A stretch of 64,000 nucleotides of DNA from Xanthostigma xanthostigma (taxonomy: Eukaryota > Arthropoda > Insecta > Raphidioptera > Raphidiidae): positions 47,884,753 to 47,948,752 of the forward strand of contig OY754469.1 of assembly GCA_963575645.1 (NCBI GenBank), given 5' to 3'. This document shows, in pieces, positions 1 through 10,995 of this stretch; position 1 is the first letter of the stretch, and every line of letters begins with the position of its first letter. The notes under the pieces were generated by a model. The model saw nothing but the letters and a program-made list of their open reading frames with translations, had not been told where the DNA came from and made no database searches. Made by a program: the position numbers and the translations under genes.

Positions 1-314
1 GTTTCAAAATTAAACCCGTCAGATGGCAGTATGCAGTATTGTGTCTGTTGTATTACAATATGAAGGTCAGATGACAGATCGAAGTGTTGACGTTGTTTCA
101 AAATTAAAGCCGTCAGATGGCAGACGTTGTTCAGCGTTGCTGTATTTAAATTAATTTACAAAAACAAAAGCCATAATAAATTTGTTAGTTGTCGATGTCA
201 GTAGAGCAAGCAATTATCTGTAAAATGATATATAATTTATGTAGAGAAATTGTGAGGTTTTTTTCTAAAAATGGAGGCAAACATCTCAACCTTAACGTAT
301 TAATATATATGATG
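1..314 (+). repeat. Interspersed repeat family A, copy 1 (cut by window edge)
   Basis: The sequence matches the right half of the copies near 21.2, 30.2 (reverse), 38.5 and 59.0 kb. It carries the repeated CCGTCAGATGGCAG unit and ends at the shared TATTAATATATATGAT. The left part lies outside the window. The family is unclassified; no transposase or reverse transcriptase is visible. Confidence 0.85.
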
Positions 315-933
315 ATGTAAAGTTAATAGTCAACGATTACGATTAATAAAAAAAAGTAATAATCGCAGATTAATCGCGATAGTTTCATCACTATTGTCAA
401 AATGTATTCCAAAATAATTTCAACGAACCGAGTAAATTCATAAAATGAGGTATGCACACCGCGGTTGATTACATAGCTACCATTGTCTGAATGTCCCCAT
501 TACAGAGTCGGGACCTGGGATATTGCGAGACTGAAAGAGAAGCGGGTCGTTAGAGCGAGAGGAAACATACGCTTCCCATTGATATGTCAAAGGTATTTAG
601 ATTCAATGTTACAATTTCTTCACATAGGTATAATTGATAGCACTTCATGCGAGATGAATCAAGAATTTTGAAAATATTGCCTCGTCTCAAAATATCGTCA
701 TTTTTATTTGTTTCAAAAACAAAATCGTGGTTTTTGGTAGAAAATCTTCAACATTATATCACACACTTAATAAATACATACGTTTAATTTAAATTCCACT
801 TTTTTGACCGCAGAAAACGAAACATTTTGTTTTGTTCTGCGGATCGCAATATTCCAGCGATATAGGTATCTTTCAAGTTTCTAATATGAACCAATTATGA
901 GTTAGATAACTTTTTTTGCTATTCCTGAATTAT
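315..933. other. AT-rich stretch, no gene seen
   Basis: Non-coding AT-rich DNA. The one short open frame (483-671) has no recognisable motif and no splice or promoter context. Confidence 0.5.
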
Positions 934-1256
934 AAAAAATAAATATATAGTTTAAAAAAACTAAAAAAACACGCTTTTGTAGCACATCGAACTAAAAAGT
1001 GAAAAATAATTTTTAATATTAGCAGAAAATATCTAATATTGAACAAAAAATATTAGTATTATCGTGAAAAAAGCGTGAGGCGCTTTGTGCCATATTTTTC
1101 GTATATCGAGCGCCTCACGCTTTTTTCACAATAATACTAATATTTTTTGTTCATTATTAGATATTTTCTGCTAATATTAAAAATTATTTTTCACTCATTA
1201 GTTCGATGTGCTATAAAAGCGTGTTTTTTAGTTTTTTAAACTATATTTATTTTTTA
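934..1256. repeat. Foldback (palindromic) element B1
   Basis: Two arms of about 150 bases are near-perfect reverse complements around a short centre near 1085-1110. The arms contain AAAACACGCTTT and GAAAAAAGCGTGAGGCGC and their complements. The same arm sequence recurs at 2465-2718 and 6170-6470. The structure fits a non-autonomous foldback DNA element; no protein is encoded. Confidence 0.8.
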
Positions 1257-1274
1257 CTTTTTAGTTTGATGTGC

Positions 1275-1735
1275 TATAAACTTTAAATTCAATCTGTCAG
1301 TTTAAGTGGATCAAAATCAAGCCCAAAGGAGTCGGTTACAAACATACATACAAACATAATTATTTAATTCTGACGATCCTGATAAGGATAATGAGATAAA
1401 CTTATCAAATTATTGTATTGTCACCGGTTCTTAATAAGTGTACAAAGTTTAAATTCAATCTGTCCGTTTAAAGTGGGTCAAAATCGATCCCAAAGAAGTC
1501 GCTTACAAACACACATACAAACATAATTATTTAATTCTGGCGATCCTGATCAGGATAATGAAATAAACTTTTCAAATGATTGTATTGTCACCGGTTCTTC
1601 ATAAGTGTACAAAGTTTTAATTAAATCTGTCCGTTTAAAGTGGGTCAAAATCGAGCCCAAAGGAGTCGGTTACAACATAAGCGTGCGTGCATACATACAT
1701 ACAGGTGAAGCTAATATAAAGCGTGTAAAAATGAA
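1275..1735. repeat. 166-bp tandem repeat, about 2.5 units, with shared element terminus
   Basis: The block TTTAAATTCAATCTGTC...GTTACAAACATACATAC repeats at intervals of about 166 bases (1282, 1448, 1614). It ends in CATACATACAGGTGAAGCTAATATAAAGCGTGT, split here over 1692-1725, which is the reverse complement of the left end of the element at 5868. The block is therefore probably the other end of the B1 element. Confidence 0.75.
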
Positions 1736-1739
1736 ATAA

Positions 1740-2464
1740 AAAAAACAGTTGTGTGGTTTTAAGAAACCACGACGCAAGTGAAACTTTTATTGGATTGTAG
1801 ACACTTATCCATCACGATTAATTATAAACAACAATTAATATTCACATGAATACACGAATAAAAACATGTTAACACTGTACAGCACTTGCCCGCATGACAG
1901 ACTGACTATGTGTTATACATACTACACGGTCAGCTGATGCTAACCATGGGCGCCGCCATATTGGCCTTGGCTGCTCTACCGAGCGCCTACTCCGAACGCC
2001 TTTCACTTTACCCCTACTCCGCGGCCGCCTGTAATGCGACATGCAACAGATGGCCAGAAAAATTCGGGGCGATAGAATAAGTTTCACTTTAAAAAAATAA
2101 TCTTCTTGGATTTCTAAATAAAGTATGGATAGATTTTGGCTTCAAATAAACAACCGTTATGCTCGGTCTATCTGCGAGGATAGTCTAAGATACCTTTTCT
2201 ATACGACGCGATTGTCGGTTGCCACTTCGGTTAGCGTGATGGCGCGTGTAATTGCGATCTGTGAATACAAGGCAACCCCCTATTTCATTCACGTCATCTG
2301 TATTTCTATATGTTATATCCCCCCTTTCCTCACTGCTCCACGTATATCACACTATAAGACAAATTGAGACATTGCTATAAGTGACATGCCATCAAAGATC
2401 TTTGAGATAAAAAAGAAATAATTTTGTGCTGGCATCGCGTAAGAAGAATTATCAAAAAATACAG
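1740..2464. other. No gene seen
   Basis: Contains a moderately GC-rich patch (about 1925-2050) and AT-rich flanks. Two short overlapping open frames (1869-2087 minus, 2125-2367 plus) show no family resemblance and no splice-site context. Confidence 0.45.
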
Positions 2465-2975
2465 TTAAAAAAAAAACTAAAAAACACGCTTTATATCGAA
2501 CTAAAAAGTAAAAAATATTTTTTTTAAAATAAGCTTAAAACAATAATGAATAAAAAATACAAGTATTATTGTGAAAAAAGCGTGGGGCGCCTAGTTCCAC
2601 ATTTTCGTACATCGAGCGCCCCACGCTTTTTTCACAATAATACTTGTATTTTTTATCCATTATTGTTTTAAGCTTATTTAAAAAAAATATTTTTTACTTT
2701 ATTTATTTTCCACTTTTTAGTTCGATTTATTGTCAAAAATTTGCCGAAAAAAAAACAATTGGACGGGATTAGAACCCACGACCCGTGATTCCGAGAGTTG
2801 ACGTCAGCGAAGACCCGTGCCTTAGACCGCACGGCTACCACTGTAGTTACAGTGTTGGCATATTATACTACAATAATAAACCACTTGCTGTAGTCCAAAG
2901 GAAGGTTACAAACAAACATACATACAAACTTACAAGTGAAGTTAATATAAAGTGTGTAACAATAAAGTGAGAGTC
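2465..2975 (-). repeat. Composite foldback B2 with tRNA-like segment
   Basis: A palindrome (2465-2718) of arms with AAACACGCTTTATATCGAAC and a GC centre is followed by a tRNA-like block and then a terminal (CATA)n-rich segment ending AATATAAAGTGTGTAAC. Read on the minus strand, the order is the same as in the element at 5868-6475, so the two are copies of one composite family in opposite orientation. Confidence 0.75.
2758..2852 (-). pseudogene. tRNA-derived segment (SINE-like head), minus strand
   Basis: On the minus strand this holds an A-box-like TGCGGTCTAAGG and a B-box-like GGGTTCTAATCCCG, with an intervening segment the length of a long variable arm. It resembles a class II (Leu/Ser) tRNA but lacks a clean acceptor stem. 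It is probably a tRNA-derived RNA polymerase III promoter inside the composite repeat. Confidence 0.55.
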
Positions 2976-3637
2976 TCACCCACCTAAGCTCATAGGTCAA
3001 GGTTCCGATTTGGCTCGATCTTCACCCATCGAGTTTTCCATTTTTGAATTTTGATAATATAATGTATTAATAAAGAAAAATAGATTTGGTTGCCATCAAT
3101 TTCTTGGCACAGCTATTTTCAATTAAAAAATTAAAGTTGTTAATTTTATTTCTGAAATGTAGTTATCGAGTTTTCAGATAAATTTATTACCAATCGAAAG
3201 TAAAATATGTATAAGAAATGCCAAAGTTTAGTCGACATTTTTGATTCCTGGCATAAAACCAGGTAGACAGGCTCCTTCGAATTAGTATTTTGCAGTTATA
3301 GTGTTTTCTATATTGTAAACAAATCTTTGATTAACGTCTGATTAGAACTCTTCAATAAATAAAATTATCGACCAATTGAAACGTTAATGTATTAATTATA
3401 TATTTTTTTGTTAATAAATTGGTCGATAATTGAAGTTTTCTACATTGTCATATATGAAAATGTAGATAATATTATTGCGAACACGTGGAACATATTGTTG
3501 CGTGCCCCTTGTTGGGACGACTATGGATTTTGTACAATCTACTAGCAACAGCAGCAATGGAAAACAGGTAAAAAAAACCCGACCTTCAGAGAATCGCTTG
3601 GAGAAACAAATACATGTAAAGAAAAGCATCTCGGTGC

Positions 3638-3655
3638 TTCGGGAACATTCGAGAA
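3638..3655 (+). promoter_or_regulatory. Heat shock element, four perfect alternating pentamers
   Basis: TTC gg GAA ca TTC ga GAA: four perfectly alternating, correctly spaced units. This is the classical binding array for heat shock factor trimers. It lies about 14 bases upstream of a TATA box, as in hsp70-type promoters. Confidence 0.6.
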
Positions 3656-3668
3656 GCGTGGGACGAAG

Positions 3669-3707
3669 CTATAAAATGCGAGCGGAGTGGTTGAGTCGGA
3701 GTCAGTT
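3669..3707 (+). promoter_or_regulatory. TATA box and candidate initiator next to the heat shock element
   Basis: CTATAAAATG (TATA from 3670) is followed about 34 bases later by TCAGTT (3702-3707), a match to the arthropod initiator consensus. The spacing is a few bases longer than ideal. No credible reading frame follows; the downstream sequence is the inverted second arm. Confidence 0.45.
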
Positions 3708-3733
3708 ATTCGTGTTATAGCTTCGTCCCGCGC

Positions 3734-3751
3734 TTATCGAATGTTCTCGAA
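3734..3751 (-). promoter_or_regulatory. Second, inverted heat shock element
   Basis: GAA tg TTC tc GAA (3739-3751) is preceded by TTA where a fourth TTC would sit. It is the inverted partner of the array at 3638 within arms of about 50 bases. Confidence 0.5.
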
Positions 3752-4125
3752 GCACAGAGATGCTTTCTATTAGATAATAAATAACTTAATACTAGGTAAT
3801 TAATTTTGATATTTTTAGATATTTATGAAGAAGATCCGGATCAAAACGTCATCTTGTGTTATATTTTATTATTTTTTGTCAATATATTGGTCTGAGAAAA
3901 ATTGGTCGACAATTTTATTTATTTGAAGAGTTCTATTCAGACGTTAATCAAAGATTCAAATATCATAATATTAACTAATACTAAATACAATAAAATTAAC
4001 TTAAATTTTTTACTAAAAATAGCTGTGCCAAGAAATTGAATGGCAACCAAATCAGTTTTTCTTTATTAATACAATATATTATCAAATTTCATTAGAAAAC
4101 TCGATCGAGCCAAATCGGGATCTTA

Positions 4126-4604
4126 GACTAAAAACATTCCTGCAAAAATGAAATGAATAATAAACATGTTATGATCAATCGATTTATTATTTTATGTAAA
4201 CAGGTTTCTCTCATGTGGAGATATTTAGGGCTGCAGTCGCTGTTGCTATCGCCTAGCGGACCTTGTTGTGAGCGGGACTGTCGCATCACAGGCCGAAGGC
4301 AACAAAATGTGATTACGCAATGTATAATTGCGTGGACCGTCGACGGCACGACGCCACTGCCGTAGTATAGCATACACACAAGAATACCTATGTTTACATT
4401 AGGAGGCAATCAGCGTAAATGGACGCCATTATGTTATTGCACGTTGGCGTATATACACTGAACAATATGTACTAGCTACATACCACGCAAGGATGTGTTG
4501 AAATGTGCACGAGCGAAGCGAGTGCGCTCATTCGCTTGAGGGGGCAATCGACAATGCCGCACGAGTTGCACATACTATTTTTTATTACGCATTAAATTAA
4601 ATTT
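4126..4604. other. No gene seen
   Basis: Short open frames on both strands (4128-4409, 4153-4365) are overlapping shadows without motifs. A mildly GC-rich patch near 4500-4560 is likewise unassigned. Confidence 0.4.
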
Positions 4605-4720
4605 AAATTTTATTACAAATTAAAAAAAAAGAATTGGAAGTAATAAAAATTAAAATTAAATCATTTAAAAAGTTGAAAATTCAGTTAAAATTGTCAAGAA
4701 TAAAAGTCCATAATCGCAAA
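4605..4720 (+). repeat. Internal fragment of the TTAA-flanked MITE family
   Basis: AAGTAATAAAAATTAAAATT followed by AAAGTTGAAAATTCAGTTAA and AAAAGTCCATAATCG matches the middle of the elements at 15855, 54330 and 57988. Both terminal inverted repeats are missing. Confidence 0.6.
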
Positions 4721-5867
4721 TTTTAACCTCAAATCTGCTTCAAACGACAGTTTGTTTCGTTGACATTAACACCGTTATTATTTTGTTTTTTTCTCTGAAT
4801 TTGCGTGCGGCAAACAATAATTTCAGTGCGACAAATAAAATTTCCGCACGCAAATGAAAATAGCTACTTTTCAACCGTAACAGCATACGTAAAGATACCA
4901 CTTTTCCCGCATGAGTAATAAAAATAAATATGTCGTTCTCTTATAACAATTATTAGAGTCAAAGTTCGCTGCATACGAGACTGGTTTTGCTGCTAGATTT
5001 ACTGCTGGAACTTGTGCTGGCTGCTAATACTTACAACTGAGGTAATTTAGAAAAAATCGCGCTGAATCGATTTCGATCACTCCCACCTCTGTATCATTCG
5101 TCGTTTAAAAGTTACAGCGTTTTTAAGTTTTTCTTAAATAATATAAACGCTCATATCTCTGAAAGTAAAGGTGATACAGTGTTGCGGATAGTCGGAATCG
5201 AGTCAACTTATCTATAAGTTCGAGTAATATAAAGCGGGCCGAAATTCATTTAGTGTCTTAAAAACTTACAGATTTGCAAAACGCATATGAAAACATGAAA
5301 AACTTCGATATTTTGAAAAATATAAAAATGTTTCAGATATGCTTAATATTAACGTGTCTTATAGAAAAAAGTACGCTGAATCGATTGGGTCTAAGCGCAA
5401 GTTCCTATCCCCTCCAAAAATGTAAATTGCACGGCTTTTTAAACGTCATCAGACGGACTGTAATGTTTTTCTTAAATAAAATAATTGATAACCCCAATTA
5501 ATTAACCGTTATTATCATCCACACTTGATTTAGATAAGTTCACGTTTTTGAAACCAGCCTGTATGTGCCGGTTCATAGTGCGAACAGGGTTAAGTGATTC
5601 TTAATTAACATCGACTGAATTATTAAGTTCGATTTAACCCTTTGCGTGAACCCTGCAGAAGACAGTCGCCTACATATGTGTATATTAATCCTAATGCCAG
5701 ACGCAACTCGGCCAATGTATATAGGCGTTGCATTCTGCATGTCGAATTAACACCTGGGATTCAATTATGGTGCCGGGGAGCCACTAACTATAAACAACGT
5801 TACGCCAACGGATTGACCGGAGAATACTGATTTAACCATAGCTCCTTGCATTTCTCGAGAGAGGTAG
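4721..5867. other. No gene seen; one family F fragment
   Basis: A segment near 4970-5020 (GCTGCATACGAGACTGGTTT) resembles the family F repeats near 12.9 and 13.3 kb. The open frames at 5274-5501 and 5642-5830 show no recognised family, and nothing else is identified. Confidence 0.45.
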
Positions 5868-6475
5868 TATTTTTACACGCTTTATATTAGTTTCACTTCT
5901 AAATTTGTATGTATGTATGTAAGTATGTACGTTTGTTTGTAACCTCGTTTGGACTACAGCAAGTGGTTTATTACTGTTAGTATGTTATGCCACTACTGTA
6001 AGAGCAATCGTTGACCGAGCGGTCTAAGGCGCTAGTCTTCGCTGACGTCAACTCTCGGATTCACCGGTCGTGGGTTCTAATCCCGTTCACGCCGAAATAA
6101 AAAAATTGTTATTTTTCGGCAAATTTTTGACAATAAATCGAACTAAAAAAAGTGGAAAATAAATATAGTTTAAAAAAAAACTAAAAAACATGCTTTATAT
6201 CAAACTAAAAAGTGAAAAATAAATATAGGTAGTTTTAAAAAAACTAAAAAACACGCTTTATATCGAACTAATAAGTAAAAAATATTTTTTTTAAAATAAG
6301 CTTAAAACAATAATGAATACAAAATACTAGTCTTATTGTGAAAAAAGCGTGTAGTATTTTTATTCATTATTGTTTTAAGCTTATTTTAAAAAAAATATTT
6401 TTTACTTTTTAGTTCGATATAAAGCGTGTTTTTTAGTTTTTTTTAAACTATATTTATTTTTCACTTTTTATTAAT
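5868..6475 (+). repeat. Composite foldback B3 with tRNA-like segment
   Basis: Order: terminus TTTTTACACGCTTTATATTAG, a (GTAT)n stretch, a tRNA-like block, an AT-rich linker, then a palindrome with arms containing AAACACGCTTTATATCGAAC and AAGCTTAAAACAATAATGAA. It is the direct-orientation counterpart of 2465-2975. The palindrome centre is shorter than in B2. Confidence 0.75.
6010..6095 (+). pseudogene. tRNA-derived segment (class II, Leu/Ser-like)
   Basis: TTGACCGAGCGGTCTAAGG is a good A box. GGTCGTGGGTTCTAATCCCG contains a B box with a T-stem-like inverted pair. The region between is long enough for a variable arm, but no cloverleaf with a paired acceptor stem can be drawn. It is probably the polymerase III promoter of a SINE-like composite. 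Confidence 0.6.
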
Positions 6476-6699
6476 ATTAATTTTTAATGGTAGTTCGACA
6501 GTTGTAAATGGCAGTTGACTAGGGTTTCTGGTTCTCGACCTTTCTCGAGGCACGAGAATTCTCGACCAGGATTTCTCGAATATCTTTAAAAATTTTGATA
6601 TTTTTAAATAAACCACGATGTTATTTTCAAATTTTTGCTTTATTACAAATTTAGACTGATATGCGATCAATTAAATCAAATGTTGTAACACCACGTCTT
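6476..6699. other. No gene seen
   Basis: AT-rich sequence with a short run of TTCTCGA-type inverted motifs (about 6525-6580). No recognised feature. Confidence 0.4.
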
Positions 6700-7420
6700 A
6701 AAAAGCCACGCCGCCACTGGTGTACTCTGGTGGTCACGTGAAAAAACAGAGGCAAGATGGCAGCGGAGCGTATGAACTTGGAAGTAGTGTTCATGTTAAA
6801 AAACTTAAATTAATAAATGTGTGGAAAAAAATAATAATAATTGTTAAAACACACTGGCGCCCCACGTTGGGCGCCAGTTTGTAACAATTATTATTATTTT
6901 TTTCTACACGTTGGGCGCCAGTTTGTATTTAATTATTCAAATATCCAGCAAATATAATGTATCACATATTGAACTCAAGTATGTATAATGAGTGCCGTCC
7001 GGAAAACGGTGACGGCAGTCAGTGCTTCATAATTCTGTATTTGGAATTTCCTTGTCTAGACTCTAGGGCAAAACTCTGGTGGTCATGTGGAGAAATAGAG
7101 GCAAGATGGCAGCGGAGCGTATGAACTAGGAAGTAGTGTTCACGTTAAAAAACTTAAATTAATAAATATGTAGAAAAAAATAATAATAATTGTTGCAAAC
7201 AAACTGGCGCCCCACGTTGGGCGCCAGTTTGTAACAATTATTATTTTTTTCTACACGTTGGGCGCCAGTTTGTATTTAATGATTAAAAAATCCAGCAAAT
7301 ATGATGTATCACATATTGAACTCAAGTATGTATAAAGAGCGCCGTTCGGAAAACGGTGACGGCAGTCAGTGCTTCATAATTCTGTATTTGGAATTTCCTC
7401 GTCTAGACTCTGGAGCAAAA
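6700..7420 (-). repeat. 349-bp direct duplication with tRNA-Lys primer-binding-site-like sequence
   Basis: Two copies begin at ACTCTGGTGGTCA (6724 and 7073). Each contains a palindrome whose centre is TGGCGCC.CCACGTTGGGCGCCA. On the minus strand this gives TGGCGCCCAACGTGGGGC, complementary to the 3' end of tRNA-Lys plus CCA. That is the usual primer-binding site of many LTR retroelements. Each unit also repeats CAACGTGTAGAAAAAAATAA next to it. No gag or pol frame is present. Confidence 0.6.
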
Positions 7421-7721
7421 CGGATTTGCCCAACGGTCAACAACAGACATTCCACAGAAGAAAATTGATAGCAAGAAAAGAGAAAAGAGCTAATATATAT
7501 TGTATAAGACTGACAAACACTACGAGCTAACTTATAAAAAAGAGTCATCTAAATTGTTTGTTGAAAGTCTGAAAAGAAAAATTAGAAAAGTCTGGCGGTG
7601 TAAATGTTCCGGAAACTGGACGTATCCGCTTTATTGGTTTGTTTTTAGACAAACATGTTGGAATTTGTTTTAGTATGTGCACAGGATGATTCATAATTCT
7701 CTTTAACCCTAAACATTCAGG
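7421..7721. other. No gene seen
   Basis: Short minus-strand frames (7366-7548, 7545-7796) run through repeat-derived DNA. No family recognised. Confidence 0.4.
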
Positions 7722-8015
7722 GTATGTTCCGAAATATAACCCAGTATACCGGCCAGTCATGAATCCGACGCTATAATTGTACTGGCGTTCCACCATATTG
7801 TACTGGTGAGACAGATGAGACGTAGCATAAATATTTAACCGGCTGGATGTGCATCAGATTTTGAAAAAAATTTTTATTTTATTATTTGTTATTTGCAATA
7901 ATGTCTTCTCAACAAAGTAAACAATATATTTCGAAACGAATCAACAGTATGGCGTCGATTCATGACGTCATTAGCACTGGCCACTATACTGGGTTATATT
8001 TTGGAACAAATCCTT
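7722..8015. repeat. Foldback/MITE with inverted ends
   Basis: Left end GTTCCGAAATATAACCCAGT and right end ACTGGGTTATATTTTGGAAC are inverted. The inversion continues inward through TCATGAATCCGACGC and GCGTCGATTCATGA. It is a non-autonomous element, and no protein is encoded. Confidence 0.65.
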
Positions 8016-8046
8016 TATGATCATTTATATTTTGCGTAAATAAAAA

Positions 8047-8985
8047 TGTCTACCAATAAATAAAATTATCGCCCAATTTTTCAGACAAATATATTAACAA
8101 AAAATATATAAAATTAATATACACTAGTGGAAAAAATTAAAGGATCAAAAAAATTTCCAAATTTTTCGAGGTTTTTCAAGTGGCTGTATTTCCTTTAAAA
8201 ATTGTCGTACTGGAATTTTAAAAAGAGGATTTTAAAGCTCGAAGCTTCTAGTTTTGAGACCTTATGATGAAAAATTTTTTCAAGCAAAGTGTTCCGCTCA
8301 ATCCTAATGAATACCGAAGAAAAAATTTTTTCGAAATTTTTTCGGTTCTTTTTTTTTGGTCTACGAACTTGGAAAAAATTTTTCCAACTTAACCACTATA
8401 TGGATCGGATAACTTGTTCATTCAGCTTTAATTTGCTTTTTTGAAAAGTTCGATACGACCACTTCTCGCTGAGATATCGAACTTTGAATGGAAAAGGATC
8501 TTTTTGTCTTTAACCTTCAATATATCAGCAACCACTGATTGCACAAGAAAATTAAAGAGGGTTTTGAAATCTTGAATAAATTTCCCACAAAAATCAGCTA
8601 CGGTTTTTTGAAAAAAAAATCATTCTTTACATTAATTTGAAAAATCAAGAAAAAGAGGGCTTTTGGTGGCTTTTGGGATAATCAGGCGCTAAGTTGGAAA
8701 TATCGAGAAAACCAGTAATGTTAAGTGTGGCTTTTACAGTTCAATATGCCCACAAAAACCTCACAAAGTTTCGATTCAATCCATCGAGCCGTTTTTTTGT
8801 TTTATTCGATGGAATTTTTGAAAAAAAAATAAAGGATCACGATTTTTACTTTAAATGATCTTTAACAAAATGCAAAAAAAAAAATGTTTTTTTTAGTTTT
8901 TTTTTGCATTTTTATTGGTAAAAATGTTGAAATTTATTTATTGAAGAGTTTTAATCAGACGTTAATCAAAGATTTAAAAATATCT
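8047..8985. mobile_element. Hammerhead-family copy split by an 0.8-kb insertion
   Basis: The left part (AATAAATAAAATTATCGCCC then TTTTTCAGACAAATATATTA) and the right end (GAAGAGTTTTAATCAGACGT and TTAATCAAAGATTT) belong to the same family as 3327 and 53259. The ribozyme region is missing. The interval 8127-8925, beginning CACTAGTGGAAAAAATTAAA, is an unclassified insertion. Confidence 0.6.
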
Positions 8986-10436
8986 ACCATTTATTCGAGC
9001 ATTGCGCCTAGAATTATTAGGAAATAAAATTGTAACACTAAATAAACAACATGTTGTAAGAAAAGTAATACAATCGAAAAATCAAAATTATAGTTAATCG
9101 TCCATTAAGGACGTCTGTATTTGGTGAGCGACGCTGGTAAAGAGATATGAATACACGGTGAGATGGAGTGTGGGAGAACGAGGGCTGTTAAACAGAGTTT
9201 AGTGGGCACGTGACCCGTTGTTGCGATGCAATTACACGGCGTTAGACTATTAGACCAGACTAGACACAATAACACCGGCCTCATATATCTCAATAACAAT
9301 ACAGCGTAAGATTACAGTCAGGTGGAAAGAGTAACTTTGGTTTGTTTTTATACCGGACTGACCTCGAGTCGTAGCTTCCAATTGACCACCGTTGGATATA
9401 ATATTATTTTCTTCATACCTCGATCGAAAGTACATACTTCCGGCATCAATTTTAAGGCAGCCAGTCTTAACATTTACTCTTTGGTGGGATTACAAGCGCT
9501 GATGCGGGAAGTACGTACAGTAGGGCGGTAGTAAAGAAAATACAACCAGTCAAATATCGTTTCCATGGCAACCCTACTACATTTTAGCTAGTAGTCACGA
9601 ACAGCTGTCATTCGTGTTTTTACGAATAACCTCAAAGTTGCTTGCTTGAAATGTATCTGTGTTTTTATGTAATTAAGTAATTAATGTATTTAATAAGAGT
9701 ACATTCGACCGTACACTCGCCTCGGGCATCATGCCGCGCAGTGCAAGAATCTCAAACTTCCTGCCCTTGTGGTGTAATATACTGATTTTGATTCTAGTCG
9801 AAAAATTATATTATTCCGAATTACCTAATTTTCAAGACAGGGGACATACAAATTTACTTAAATAACGTTTTCACGAGCTTTTTTTGTGCTTTTCGGCGGT
9901 GCGTTGCAAAATCTATCAGATATATTAATATTTTGGTGAAGCATTACATAACCTAAAAATTCAATGCTCTACAAAATTGATTATGAACAATAAATTTTGT
10001 TAAAACTAGCTATCTCTCGTTTTTGACATGTCACATTCGCCATAATATACGTCATTACGCACTACAGACATAACCTATAATTTGTATACATTTCAATTCT
10101 GTTTTTGTCTTCATTGTTGACGTGTAGGTAATTCATACACCTACACTTATAAACGACGCTGCAAAGTTAATATATAAAACCAACAGTACTTACAACATAA
10201 TCAGCGTATGAGGATCGTTATATTTAGGGTAAAACAATGCACAATGAAATACAACCTTGTATAGCATAGTACACAGGGTGATACGAAATCCTACCTTTTT
10301 TGAAGTACAATAATAAAACAGTGTATATAGATTACAAACGCCTTTTTTTCTTTAAAGAAACAAAAACTATTTAGAAAACGTTTTATTTTAGTTGATTGTC
10401 TTACAATAATTAGAGAAAATTAAATTTGGCACACTA
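8986..10436. other. No gene seen
   Basis: Moderately AT-rich DNA with short overlapping frames near 9.1-9.5 kb on both strands. They have no introns, motifs or codon bias that I can defend. Nothing is recognised from 9540 to 10430. Confidence 0.4.
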
Positions 10437-10995
10437 ATGGCCACATTCATAGAACGTAAGTAGTTATTTATTCGGTTCATATGTTTTATTCCTCCGAATA
10501 AATAGCGATAATTCAATGCACCAAGCATAATTATGTTTAATTCAAGTATAAATCTTTTCTGTCCAAATTCTCGGGTATAGATATTTATTCGCCTAAGAAA
10601 ATAATAATGGCCGCCACATAGATCCTAATACCTAACCTATAAACGTGGAGTATTATATCTGCAGTTTGCTCTTGTAAATTTATTTATGTGTTCTTTATTA
10701 ACTGTTTGTGAAGTATATAGTTGTAAAACCATATAGTGGAAGTTTTGTGTGCAATTGGGTTAGGAAAAACATTATTTTAATGAAACTTTTTTTGACACTA
10801 ACGCCATCGGTCGGATTTTTCGGTGAACGTCAAATATTCAACAAAAATTCAAGGAGTATAGTGCACTGTGCATTTATTCTTCAACTAACTATTTTACCTG
10901 ATAATTTGGTTGGTGAATTGAAATTAAATTTTATTGTAACGAATAAATTTGTTCCAAGATTAGTAATTTTTATCTTTAATAGTATTCGATGGCCA
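10437..10995 (+). repeat. Interspersed repeat family E, copy 1
   Basis: GTAGTTATTTATTCGGTTCA, CCTCCGAATAAATAGCGATA and AATAATAATGGCCGCCACAT are shared with 34820-35340 and, in reverse, 41495-41890. The open frame at 10708-10998 lies in the repeat tail and is not treated as a gene. The family is unclassified. Confidence 0.75.

Larger units (their letters stand above)
3327..3960. mobile_element. Hammerhead-family foldback element, copy with central insert
   Basis: The left end AATCTTTGATTAACGTCTGA and the right end reading the inverse (CAGACGTTAATCAAAGATT) are shared with copies near 8.0, 24.3, 47.5, 53.3 and 60.3 kb. A degenerate core lies at 3825-3850: ATGAAGA, GATCC/GGATC stem, AAAAC, GTC. 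The core C and first G are mutated, so self-cleavage is unlikely here. The centre is foreign to the family and carries promoter-like sequence. Confidence 0.7.
3000..4125. repeat. 1.1-kb nested palindrome
   Basis: Outer arms (about 2999-3170 and 3985-4125) are reverse complements; both contain GATTTGGTTGCCAT and TTCTTGGCACAGCTATTTT. Inside lies a hammerhead-family foldback (3327-3960), and inside that a third inverted pair around a TATA box (3625-3770). The three nested inverted repeats share one axis, so the region could extrude as one long hairpin. Confidence 0.75.

Noticed and set aside
3475..3720. 81-residue frame with YCCVP, possibly a THAP-type zinc finger start
   Set aside because: Only four to five residues match; the rest does not continue the family pattern and it runs into the heat-shock palindrome.
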